A DNA stretch of 10,719 bases from JAQUYS01 sp964430665 (lineage in GTDB: Archaea; Nanobdellota; Nanobdellia; Woesearchaeales; SKGA01). Where the stretch lies: assembly GCA_964430665.1 (NCBI GenBank), contig CAYSFC010000024.1, positions 1 through 10,719 on the forward strand, written 5' to 3'. Position 1 is the first letter of the stretch. The number at the start of each line of letters is the position of its first letter. The translations under genes were made by a program, and so were the position numbers. The notes under the pieces are model-generated. The model was not told the DNA's origin. It saw only the letters and a list, made by a program, of their open reading frames with translations, and ran no database searches. Of this stretch, positions 1 through 6,291 are shown piece after piece.

Positions 1-636
1 TATTCTATTACAATATTCTTTTATAGGACAAAAATCACATTTTGGATTTCTAGGTTTACATAAATTCTGACCAAATGAAACCAAATATTTGTTCCAGTTA
101 ATCCAATATTTTAAAGGTAATTTTTTTCTTAAAGCCATTTCTGTATCAAAAGGAGTTTCAGTTTTAACATAACCTAATCTATTTGAGATTCTGTGGACAT
201 GAACATCGACACAGATAGCCGGCAAGCCGAAAGCCTGAGCCCTGACGAGGTTAGCTGTTTTTCTTCCAACCCCTGGAAGTTTAATCAAATCATCAATTTC
301 TGAAGGAATTTTGCCTTTAAAATTTTCTTTTATAACAGAAGGCATTTTTTTCAAGAAGGATGCTTTGTTTTTGTAAAAACCCACAGGGTAAATTAGTTTT
401 TCTATTTGATTTGTTGATAATTTTTCTAAATCGTCAAAAATTTTAACTTTTTGAAATAATTTTGTACAAACTGCAGAAGTTGTTTGATCTTTTGTTCTTG
501 CAGAAAGTAATGTTGCTATTAGAATTTTAAATTTGTCTTTAGTGTGAACAGATATTAAATCAACTATAGGCATTTTATTTTTCTTAAATTCTCTTGAAAG
601 AATTAAAAATATTTTATCAACATCAACTTTTACCAT
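1..636 (-). CDS. nth: Endonuclease III (DNA glycosylase/AP lyase), 3' end cut by window
   Basis: The minus-strand frame is open from ATG (636-634) to the first base, 212 codons without a stop. E. coli Nth is 211 aa, so only a few C-terminal residues should be missing. The helix-hairpin-helix reads LPGVGRKTAN (residues 120-129), with Lys126 as the expected Schiff-base lysine. VDVHVHR follows, with Asp144 as the catalytic aspartate; the 18-residue spacing matches K120/D138 of E. coli. The [4Fe-4S] loop is C193-x6-C200-x2-C203-x5-C209. Family knowledge: it removes oxidised pyrimidines and nicks AP sites in base excision repair. The gene has its own promoter, about 27 bp upstream of the ATG, and is divergent from the gene at 747. 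Plus-strand 201-250, which encodes the region around the catalytic Asp, is 60% GC and uses codons (CTC, GTC, CCG, ATC) rare elsewhere in the window. An adenine glycosylase (MutY) is unlikely because the catalytic Lys is present. Confidence 0.95.
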   Translation of the reverse strand, partial: MVKVDVDKIFLILSREFKKNKMPIVDLISVHTKDKFKILIATLLSARTKDQTTSAVCTKLFQKVKIFDDLEKLSTNQIEKLIYPVGFYKNKASFLKKMPSVIKENFKGKIPSEIDDLIKLPGVGRKTANLVRAQAFGLPAICVDVHVHRISNRLGYVKTETPFDTEMALRKKLPLKYWINWNKYLVSFGQNLCKPRNPKCDFCPIKEYCNRI

Positions 637-658
637 TGTAAAAACTAAAAAAACTTGA

Positions 659-668
659 TTTAAATAAA
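659..668 (-). promoter_or_regulatory. TATA box of nth
   Basis: The minus strand reads TTTATTTAAA, centred about 27 bp upstream of the nth ATG. An archaeal TATA box lies about 26 bp upstream of the transcription start, so the mRNA would begin at or next to the ATG (leaderless). No Shine-Dalgarno sequence precedes the ATG, which agrees with this. Confidence 0.6.
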
Positions 669-672
669 TTTA

Positions 673-690
673 GTATACAAAAATGTATAC
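673..690. promoter_or_regulatory. Palindromic element GTATAC-N6-GTATAC, candidate operator
   Basis: Two copies of the self-complementary hexamer GTATAC lie 12 bp apart (673-678 and 685-690), separated by AAAAAT. The element sits directly upstream of the nth TATA box and about 17 bp upstream of the BRE of the gene at 747. A dimeric regulator bound here could affect both divergent genes. The symmetry and spacing are seen; the operator role is inferred. Confidence 0.4.
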
Positions 691-706
691 CCAAATACGA
701 ATATAA

Positions 707-722
707 CGAAAGGTTTATAAAT
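707..722 (+). promoter_or_regulatory. BRE/TATA promoter of the coiled-coil gene
   Basis: A purine-rich BRE (CGAAAGG, 707-713) is followed by TTTATAAAT (714-722), a near-consensus archaeal TATA box. Its centre is 29 bp before the ATG at 747, so a leaderless or nearly leaderless transcript is expected. Confidence 0.75.
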
Positions 723-746
723 AATTATTGTTTAAAAACTATCACA

Positions 747-1223
747 ATGAATGATACTGATTATAAAAATTATAGAGCAGAACAGATATTATCTCAATGC
801 GGACTAAATCAAGACTCAATTAATTCAATAAAATCCACAAGTGTTGTAACACATAATGGATCCCAACATGTAATTCACAACTCTCAATCACATTTGTTTG
901 ATAAGAAAGATGTGAATACAGTTGATATGTCTAACGCTAATGAATTGTTAGCTGTACATCAACAACAATTTTCAAGATTTAAACAATATGCTGATACTAG
1001 AATAATGAGATTAGAAAGTCAAATGAGTCAAGTTATGGAACAGTTAAAAACAGCAACAGACATCATTCAAACACTAAGAAGCAACTCTCAAGCAGCTAAC
1101 AACAGAGCTCAACTAGAGCAAAACAACGCACCTAGAGATCCTGTTAAAGAAGCTATAGATAGAAATCGTGTAGCGCCTGCAGATGTTTGTATAGAAAAAA
1201 TGTTTTACTTCGGTAACACATAA
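747..1223 (+). CDS. Coiled-coil orphan protein, 158 aa
   Basis: I do not recognise this protein. It is soluble, with no signal peptide or membrane segment. The first 65 residues are polar and rich in Asn, Ser and His. Residues about 66-120 form a likely long helix rich in Gln, Glu and Leu with heptad-like spacing (for example MRLESQMSQVMEQLKTATDI), a probable oligomerising coiled coil. After a polar linker comes a compact C-terminal segment (about 130-158) with PVKEAIDRN, VAPADVCIEK and a final FYFGNT; it looks like a distinct functional tail, perhaps a binding motif. The ATG start fits the TATA spacing exactly. The gene stands alone on the plus strand, followed 18 bp later by two stem-loops. 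The codon use is AT-rich like the surroundings. A structural or partner-binding role is only a guess. Confidence 0.8.
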   Translation: MNDTDYKNYRAEQILSQCGLNQDSINSIKSTSVVTHNGSQHVIHNSQSHLFDKKDVNTVDMSNANELLAVHQQQFSRFKQYADTRIMRLESQMSQVMEQLKTATDIIQTLRSNSQAANNRAQLEQNNAPRDPVKEAIDRNRVAPADVCIEKMFYFGNT

Positions 1224-1241
1224 ATCAAGATAACTCAAATC

Positions 1242-1296
1242 TCTTTATTTGAGCACAAAGCACATCCTTTATTTTTGTTTTGTGCTCATTTAAAGA
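1242..1296 (+). ncRNA. Stem-loop 1 downstream of the coiled-coil gene
   Basis: GAGCACAAA (1251-1259) pairs perfectly with TTTGTGCTC (1279-1287). The stem extends by T1250-A1288 and, after a 2x2 internal loop, by TCTTTA (1242-1247) with TAAAGA (1291-1296). That gives 16 base pairs around a loop of about 19 nt. It begins 18 nt after the stop codon at 1223. It could be part of the 3' UTR, a transcription end, or the first half of a two-hairpin small RNA. The pairing is seen; strand and function are inferred. Confidence 0.5.
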
Positions 1297-1317
1297 ATGT
1301 TTACATTTACCCCCTAT

Positions 1318-1374
1318 AGAAAGTGTCGGAACACTACTTCTACCCCTTAAGTTCCGGCACATTTTCTTTTTTCT
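1318..1374 (+). terminator. Stem-loop 2 followed by T-rich tract
   Basis: GTGTCGGAAC (1323-1332) pairs with GTTCCGGCAC (1351-1360) in a 10-bp stem with one G-U pair and an 18-nt loop containing TACCCC. GAAA (1319-1322) can add pairs with TTTC beyond a small bulge. The T-rich run 1361-1374 (ATTTTCTTTTTTCTC) follows at once, as expected for an archaeal transcription end on the plus strand. The stem is clearly more GC-rich than the surroundings. It would end transcription from 747 before the promoter of the next gene. An independent small RNA comprising both stem-loops is the alternative. Confidence 0.5.
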
Positions 1375-1377
1375 CAT

Positions 1378-1389
1378 AAATTTTATAAG
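1378..1389 (+). promoter_or_regulatory. TATA box of the 384-aa gene
   Basis: TTTTATAAG (1381-1389) is centred 27 bp before ATG 1412. This spacing picks 1412 as a leaderless start and argues against the in-frame upstream ATG at 1280, which would put stem-loop 2 and this TATA box inside the coding region. The box is nearly symmetrical (TTATAAAA on the minus strand), so it could also fire leftward into the stem-loops. Confidence 0.65.
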
Positions 1390-1411
1390 TGCAAGTCTAT
1401 TTTGCATTTTA

Positions 1412-2566
1412 ATGGTTTTAGAAGATATGGTTTCAAGAAAACGTAGTGCTTCACGTTATGAATTTAATGTTCTTAAAGAAGCCACTTTATATTGGCCAGA
1501 AAGACCTGAGAACATTAAAGAAACATATGATTGTTTGAATAAAATTTTTTATAAACATTTTGGAGATGAATCCTTAAGTGTTGAAAAAATATCTTTGTTG
1601 ACTTCGGTTTCTCTAGAATTCCATCACCAATCTAAACCTTTTGATTTAAAACAAATTCAAACAATTATTAATTTTTATAACATGGGTGTTGAAAAGACTA
1701 AAAATGTGAAAGAGAATGGATTTACAAATAATTTACTTACTAGAACAAAATTCAAAGATCAAAGATTAGAATTTTATGTAAGACTTTATCACACACACAA
1801 AACAAAATTAAAAGAGATAATTCGCAATAAACCAATAAATGAATTTTTAATAGATGAATATAAAGATGTATTGAGTAGTTGGACTGATTTAGCTAAAAAA
1901 GAAGTTCCAGAAAGTGTTTATGGTATTGGGAAAATTACCGAACGAATCAAATTTTTAGGAAGACATATTTGGGATAGGACAAACAATATTTTCTACAATT
2001 TTTTGATGGAAGAATTAAAAAACAGTAAAGGAATTTCTAGAGCAGGAATTTCTTCTGCCCTAGGTAACATTTACAAATATAAATCAGGAAAAGATGATGC
2101 TGAAAAAAAACAAAATGTTACGATGTGGGCAAGGTATAAGAAAATTTTTATTAATTATGTAGATTCTAGAAAAGAATTGTTAAAAAATGAATTAGTTAAA
2201 AAAACTTACTTGTCAGATTTATTGTCTATGGGTAATGCAAAATTTCAATCATATAATTTGAAAATAAAAAATAACGTTAATTTTTCAAGTATTGAAAAAG
2301 ATATAGATAAAATGAAGAAATATTATGAAAAATATTTTGAAATAACTAAACAAAACACAGAAATAACAAAATATAATTTAGATTTCACAAACAGAGTCCT
2401 AAAAAATCATTATGGAGAATACGTTGATCGAAAAAAAACCAAAGAAACAAATTTATTTGGGATGGTGAGAACAGAAAGAAAGAAAACTCTTAAAAAAATA
2501 GGTAAGAAAAAAAACAATCTCAAGAGAATTCAAAAAAATACTTGGAAATTTCGTAAAATAACTTAG
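1412..2566 (+). CDS. Basic, largely helical orphan protein, 384 aa
   Basis: I do not recognise this protein. The start at 1412 is chosen from the TATA spacing; ATG 1427 (MVSRKRS) is a second possibility. There is no signal peptide or membrane segment. The sequence is mostly charged, with long stretches likely to be alpha-helical, many Lys, Tyr and Phe, and a strongly basic end (about residues 345-384, including RTERKKTLKKIGKKKNN). The composition would suit a nucleic-acid-binding protein, but no known motif is visible. The segment 206-235 (FLGRHIWDR, GISRAGISSALGNIYKY) is the least charged and may be a small folded core. The gene is convergent with the one at 2583, with only 16 bp between the stops, and no T-tract stands in that gap. 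Confidence 0.8.
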   Translation: MVLEDMVSRKRSASRYEFNVLKEATLYWPERPENIKETYDCLNKIFYKHFGDESLSVEKISLLTSVSLEFHHQSKPFDLKQIQTIINFYNMGVEKTKNVKENGFTNNLLTRTKFKDQRLEFYVRLYHTHKTKLKEIIRNKPINEFLIDEYKDVLSSWTDLAKKEVPESVYGIGKITERIKFLGRHIWDRTNNIFYNFLMEELKNSKGISRAGISSALGNIYKYKSGKDDAEKKQNVTMWARYKKIFINYVDSRKELLKNELVKKTYLSDLLSMGNAKFQSYNLKIKNNVNFSSIEKDIDKMKKYYEKYFEITKQNTEITKYNLDFTNRVLKNHYGEYVDRKKTKETNLFGMVRTERKKTLKKIGKKKNNLKRIQKNTWKFRKIT

Positions 2567-2582
2567 TTCACAAATTTATTAT

Positions 2583-2987
2583 TTAAACCATGCAACTTCT
2601 TAATATACAATTATTTAACATAATTTCTAGAACCAATAATTCTCCGTCAACTAGAGTTCTTGAAGAGTGTTTTGTTTTGAAATTCACAGAATTATTTTTT
2701 CTTGTTATCCAGATTTGAGTTTTTTCATCATTGAAATTGTGAAAAAAGGAAACTGAATCTGATTCTCCACGTAGAACTCTTATTATTTGTGCTAATTCTG
2801 CATCTGAAAATTTTACTTTTTTCCAAGACCAACTACCATTTTTTTCCAAACCAAAACCAAAATACACCTCCCCTAAGGTGTTTTGAGTTACTCTAAGGCA
2901 CGAGGTTTTACCGAAGAATGCTTTGTTGTAAAATAAACGCCCCCCAGAATTCTGGGAGTTGTTTGAGGTGTGTTGTGCTAAAGTCAT
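2583..2987 (-). CDS. Small orphan protein with beta-strand/helix core, 134 aa
   Basis: No confident family. A polar, Asn/Ser/Gln-rich N-terminus (1-18) precedes a compact domain: FYNKAFFGKTSCLRV, then VYFGFGLEK, then SWSWKKVKFSDAELAQIIRVL, then SVSFFHNF and TQIWITRK, ending with a helix (DGELLVLEIMLNNCILRSC). Alternating hydrophobic strands, a Trp/Lys-rich turn and a helix with an aspartate cap suggest an alpha/beta nucleic-acid-binding module of the PC4/Whirly or OB type; this is a weak structural guess. There is no signal peptide. The ATG at 2987 lies 25 bp from the centre of a clear TATA box, so the mRNA is probably leaderless. The promoter carries three tandem repeats, which suggests dedicated regulation. 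The first third of the gene is GC-richer than the rest. Confidence 0.75.
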   Translation of the reverse strand: MTLAQHTSNNSQNSGGRLFYNKAFFGKTSCLRVTQNTLGEVYFGFGLEKNGSWSWKKVKFSDAELAQIIRVLRGESDSVSFFHNFNDEKTQIWITRKNNSVNFKTKHSSRTLVDGELLVLEIMLNNCILRSCMV

Positions 2988-3008
2988 AATTAAAATAGAA
3001 TGTGTTGA

Positions 3009-3016
3009 TTTATAAG
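3009..3016 (-). promoter_or_regulatory. TATA box of the 134-aa gene
   Basis: The minus strand reads CTTATAAA, centred 25 bp upstream of the ATG at 2987. The upstream edge of the promoter abuts the tandem repeats at 3023-3048. Confidence 0.65.
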
Positions 3017-3022
3017 TTAAGC

Positions 3023-3048
3023 GTCAGTATGTCCAGTGCGTCTAGTGT
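3023..3048 (-). repeat. Three tandem ~9-bp direct repeats upstream of a promoter
   Basis: On the minus strand the units read ACACTAGAC, GCACTGGAC and ATACTGAC (one base shorter), head to tail with no spacer, consensus about NCACTRGAC. They end a few bases upstream of the BRE/TATA of the 134-aa gene and begin 15 bp beyond the stop of the exported-protein gene. The block is GC-richer than its surroundings. Iterated sites here suit an activator or repressor binding cooperatively along one face of the DNA. The repeats are seen; the role is inferred. Confidence 0.45.
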
Positions 3049-3064
3049 GAACGTTGAGAAAAAT

Positions 3065-3571
3065 TTATTTTAGGTAAGTGTCTTGAGATTTATATTCTTG
3101 TTGCAATCGTTCGCTTTTTTTAGCTCTTTGAGATTTAGAAAATTCTTCATAAGATTTGGTTTCTTCATCAGTTATAATTCCGTCGTGATCTTTAACATCA
3201 ACTAATTTTAAAGTGTTATAAAAATCAGGCATATCTGAACTAAAGTTTGACAAGCCGTTGTAATTTATGTTGTTAAATCCTGTAGGGAATTGATCATTTG
3301 CATCTCTTAGAACAGAATATGCTCTAACAAGTTTAACTAAATTATCAGAATCAATATTTATGCTTTTAATTTGCATATTTACGGGCTTTTTTCCTTGTTT
3401 GAATTCAAATGCGAAACTTTCTGGTCCGATTGTAATAGAATAATCTTTTCCTGTAAATTTCTGAGGAAAGTTAATAAAATCATTTGGCCTATTTCCTTTA
3501 GATAAAGCGGTAGAAGCAAGCATGAATGTTGCTAAAGTTAAATATTTTAAGGTTTTAAACATATTGGCCAC
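3065..3571 (-). CDS. Small exported protein, 168 aa
   Basis: Unrecognised secreted protein. GTG at 3571 lies 26 bp from the TATA centre, so a leaderless GTG start is favoured; ATG 3562 (MFKTLKYL) is the alternative and would remove three residues. Residues 4-24 form a Sec signal peptide: Lys near the start, a hydrophobic stretch (YLTLATFMLASTA), then a likely cut near ALS-KG. The mature part is about 145 aa with short beta-like segments (YSITIGPESFAFEF) and a Lys/Glu-rich helical end. VKDHDGIITDEE (near residue 127) resembles an EF-hand calcium loop, with D3, D5, G6, I8 and E12 in place but Val at position 1. The gene lies downstream of alaS on the same strand but has its own strong promoter. 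A T-rich run right after the stop (minus TTTTTCTC) could end transcription. Confidence 0.8.
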   Translation of the reverse strand: MANMFKTLKYLTLATFMLASTALSKGNRPNDFINFPQKFTGKDYSITIGPESFAFEFKQGKKPVNMQIKSINIDSDNLVKLVRAYSVLRDANDQFPTGFNNINYNGLSNFSSDMPDFYNTLKLVDVKDHDGIITDEETKSYEEFSKSQRAKKSERLQQEYKSQDTYLK

Positions 3572-3592
3572 ACTAAATAAAAGTTGAACTAG

Positions 3593-3609
3593 TATATAAA
3601 TCTTTCGTT
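3593..3609 (-). promoter_or_regulatory. BRE/TATA promoter of the exported 168-aa gene
   Basis: The minus strand reads CGAAAG followed by ATTTATATAC, one of the clearest BRE/TATA pairs in the window, with the same BRE core as at 707. The TATA centre is 26 bp from GTG 3571. It sits in the 59-bp gap after alaS, so this gene need not depend on alaS transcription. Confidence 0.75.
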
Positions 3610-3630
3610 TTTGTTATTACTATAAAGTAG

Positions 3631-6198
3631 TTACTTGGATATTCTTTTTAAAGATCCATACTGGTTTAGGAATTTTTTTAAAGTTTTTACAATGTGTTCA
3701 GGCTGTGTTTTGAGTATTTTGGCTGTTTCTGTTAAAGGATCTTCATCTACTTCTTTTTTTGATTGTAAATCAAATTCGGATTTGAGTAATTTTCCTTTTT
3801 TTGCTTTCTTCCATTTTGTAAACAATTCTTCTGCTCTTAGAGGTAATTGTTTGGGAGAACAATGTAATAATTCGCAAGCTTCGTCAACTAGTTTTGATTC
3901 TTTGTTATCTGATTTTAATGCTGCATTTCCTGCTACGAATTCTATTCTTATTGTTCCGTCTTGAACTTTGGAACTTTTTAATATTTTAATTTGTTCTATT
4001 TCAGAAGTATCATTTAAGTGAGTTCCACCACAAGCTTCAACATCTAAATCTTCTATTTGAACTATTCTTAATTCACTTCCAGGCACAGCCCCTCCTTGAT
4101 AAAGTGCGAATCCATATTTTTCTTCAGCTTCATCTCTTGGAAGAATTGATTTTGAAATTTTAAGTTTTTGTGAAATTATTTTGTTTGCTTCTTCTTCAAT
4201 TTTTGTTAGTTGATCATTTGTTAAGGATTCAAAATGAGTTATATCTAGTCTTGCTTTTTTAAGAGTTTTACTTGCACCTGCTTGCCAAACATGATTTCCT
4301 AGAATTTTTTTAGCCACTCCATTTATTACATGAGTTGCAGAGTGATGTTGAGTTAATTGTTTTCTTGTATTAAAGTCGATTTCACAAGTTACTGTATCTC
4401 CTTCTTTAAAATTAATTCCTTCAACAACGTGAATTATATGTTTTCCTTGTTTTACACATTCAAGAAGTTTTTTGCCATTAATGGTTCCTTCATCATGAAC
4501 TTGTCCACCGCTAGTTGGATAAAATGCAGTTCTATCTAAAACAACAAAAAGATTTTTTTCTATTTTCAAAACTTTTGCAGTGAATTCTTTTATATTCCAA
4601 TCGTTGTAATACATTACTTCTGTGGGAGGAATTTCATTTAATTCCATTAATTTGTCATGTTTTCCTGTTTTGGTTGCTATTTCTTTCTTTTCATGATAGT
4701 CTGAAATCAATGAATAGAAATTTTCAGGAATTTCAACAATCTTGTGTTGAAGTTTTGCTATTTTTTGAATCTCATCCGGAGTTATACCATATGAGTCATA
4801 AAGTTGTATTAATCTTTCTTTTTTTGGTATTCCTCTTAAGAGTTCATTTGTAATCATACGAACATTTCTTTCTTTTCCTGCAACATATTTATCGAGTTCG
4901 GATTGAAGTATGATTTTTAATTCTGGTAAGTGTGTTTCCAATTCAGGAAATAATGGTTTAAGTTCTTTTGCATGCCATTCGCAAACTTCGTAAAGATCTA
5001 TATCCCATTCAAATTCTGAAATAAAGTTTAATGCTCTTCTTAAGATAACTCTTAAATTGTATCCTCCGCCAACATTACTTGGTAGCATTCCATCTGAAAT
5101 TGCTACTAACAATGAACGAGTGTGTTCTGCTATTGAATATATCGCAGTCATAGGTTCTAATTTTTCTTTTAAAGTTTGAACTGAGACTCCCATTTTTTTA
5201 GCAACATCTTTCCAAGCTTCATGAATATCTTCTACTTCATCTAAATTTAAATAAGCTCCGTGAGGGATATATTTTAACATAAATTCTTTATCATATTTTA
5301 CTCTAGTTCTTTGAATTAATTTGTTAATAACTTCTGGAAAAACTGCATCATAAACTGTAGGAGTTTGTTGTGAAAACCAAGCGTTTCTTTCCATACCCAT
5401 ACCCATATCTAAAACTTTCATAGGTATTTCTTTAAATTCAATAGAAGTTTGTAACTTTTGTGCACCAGTAGCTTCACTACTTCGTGCTTCATTTTCATCT
5501 TGTTCATACATCATATAAACTTGATTTCCTAGTTCAATACCTTCTGAGAAGAATTCAATACAAGGTCCAAAGTTTCCTCCTCCGGCCCAAGCGTCTTCAT
5601 GAAAAATAACGTCTTCTTTGTTTAAATTTAATCCTTTAGTTATCCATTGATAAATTTCTTCAAAAGCTTTATCTCTATCCCATTTTTCTTTTTGTACAAA
5701 TTGATGTTGTCCAATCATAACAAAACCTGTTAAATGAGACATAGTAACTCCTACGTTAGCCACATCTCCAAATCTTAAACAAAATTGAGGGATGACTAGT
5801 TTTTCTGCAGGAGGTTTTGCTTCTCCATTTATAACAAATGGTTGAAATGCTGCAATACTTGCTATTGTGAATTCTGTTGTTGGATTCCATCTTGCCACAA
5901 CAGGATATCTGTTTATAGATTTGTAATCGAATGATTGGAACATTTTTTCGAACTTTTTCCAAACTTCTATATATGATAACGATGATTTGGCTTTTGAATT
6001 TAAGAAGGTGAATCCTCCTTGACAAGAAGCATCTCCACAAACAGTTCTTTCATTTGTTGACCAAAAGAATTTTTTACAATTTTTACATTGATTTCTTTTA
6101 TATCCTTCTCTTTTAAGAATGGTTGTTGGAAAGTATTTGTCTGAATTTTTTGTGACTGTTTTTAGAAATGATTTCTTAAGTTCTTTATCTGTAAGCAT
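3631..6198 (-). CDS. alaS: Alanyl-tRNA synthetase, archaeal type
   Basis: 855 aa; attaches alanine to tRNA-Ala in the cytoplasm and edits mischarged tRNA. The N-terminal extension with C38-x2-C41-x12-C54-x4-C59 is the archaeal zinc-binding mark. The class II core follows: RFGDVANVG, HEDAWAGGGNFGPCIEFF (adenylate site), DMGMGMERNAW near 265 and SNVGGGYNLRVILRRAL near 375-390. The editing domain has the zinc ligands H619-x3-H623 (in HHSATH) and C723-x3-H727 (in CGGTH). The C-terminus is unusual: instead of a recognisable glycine-rich C-Ala domain it has two helical segments that look related to each other (about 770-802 and 820-850: ACELLHCSPKQLPLRAEELF and TAKILKTQPEHIVKTLKKFL). It is somewhat shorter than typical archaeal AlaRS of about 900 aa. 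Unlike most genes here, it has a short leader with a Shine-Dalgarno sequence. It is the only gene of its kind in the block and is probably monocistronic. Confidence 0.97.
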   Translation of the reverse strand: MLTDKELKKSFLKTVTKNSDKYFPTTILKREGYKRNQCKNCKKFFWSTNERTVCGDASCQGGFTFLNSKAKSSLSYIEVWKKFEKMFQSFDYKSINRYPVVARWNPTTEFTIASIAAFQPFVINGEAKPPAEKLVIPQFCLRFGDVANVGVTMSHLTGFVMIGQHQFVQKEKWDRDKAFEEIYQWITKGLNLNKEDVIFHEDAWAGGGNFGPCIEFFSEGIELGNQVYMMYEQDENEARSSEATGAQKLQTSIEFKEIPMKVLDMGMGMERNAWFSQQTPTVYDAVFPEVINKLIQRTRVKYDKEFMLKYIPHGAYLNLDEVEDIHEAWKDVAKKMGVSVQTLKEKLEPMTAIYSIAEHTRSLLVAISDGMLPSNVGGGYNLRVILRRALNFISEFEWDIDLYEVCEWHAKELKPLFPELETHLPELKIILQSELDKYVAGKERNVRMITNELLRGIPKKERLIQLYDSYGITPDEIQKIAKLQHKIVEIPENFYSLISDYHEKKEIATKTGKHDKLMELNEIPPTEVMYYNDWNIKEFTAKVLKIEKNLFVVLDRTAFYPTSGGQVHDEGTINGKKLLECVKQGKHIIHVVEGINFKEGDTVTCEIDFNTRKQLTQHHSATHVINGVAKKILGNHVWQAGASKTLKKARLDITHFESLTNDQLTKIEEEANKIISQKLKISKSILPRDEAEEKYGFALYQGGAVPGSELRIVQIEDLDVEACGGTHLNDTSEIEQIKILKSSKVQDGTIRIEFVAGNAALKSDNKESKLVDEACELLHCSPKQLPLRAEELFTKWKKAKKGKLLKSEFDLQSKKEVDEDPLTETAKILKTQPEHIVKTLKKFLNQYGSLKRISK

Positions 6199-6206
6199 AA
6201 TTATAG

Positions 6207-6211
6207 CACCT
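6207..6211 (-). promoter_or_regulatory. Shine-Dalgarno site of alaS
   Basis: The minus strand reads AGGTG, eight bases before the ATG at 6198. It matches the archaeal anti-SD and fits inside the short leader predicted from the TATA box (start near 6214). It confirms the chosen AlaRS start. Confidence 0.55.
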
Positions 6212-6234
6212 AGAATAAAGAGTAATGAAGTTTC

Positions 6235-6244
6235 ATTTATAAAT
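6235..6244 (-). promoter_or_regulatory. TATA box of alaS
   Basis: The minus strand reads ATTTATAAAT, centred about 42 bp from the ATG, which predicts a leader of roughly 16 nt. This is the only clear promoter in the window whose spacing leaves room for a ribosome-binding site. Confidence 0.65.
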
Positions 6245-6285
6245 ATAGTGATAAAATTGCAAATTAAAGGCTAATAAGCAACATT

Positions 6286-6291
6286 AAAAAA
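6286..6291 (-). terminator. T-tract just after the six-cysteine gene
   Basis: The minus strand carries six Ts immediately after the stop codon at 6292-6294. Short T-tracts suffice for termination in archaea, so this may separate the gene from alaS downstream. Confidence 0.35.

Noticed and set aside
1225..1407. 60-codon minus-strand open frame over the stem-loop region
   Set aside because: No TATA box at the right distance from its start, composition follows the hairpins, and the frame simply spans the inverted repeats.
1280..1411. N-terminal extension of the 384-aa gene from ATG 1280
   Set aside because: It would contain stem-loop 2 and the TATA box; the TATA spacing fits ATG 1412.
2864..2881. 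Hairpin ACACCT/AGGTGT inside the 134-aa gene
   Set aside because: Only six pairs, within coding sequence, with no sign of regulation.
2943..2956. Perfect 14-bp palindrome CCCAGAATTCTGGG within the 134-aa gene
   Set aside because: A palindrome of this size is expected about once by chance in 10 kb, and it falls in coding sequence (residues NSQNSGG side).
3635..3964. Plus-strand 109-codon open frame
   Set aside because: Lies entirely antisense to alaS and has no promoter or ribosome site; a shadow of the real gene. The frames at 4357-4539 and 5756-6040 are likewise shadows.
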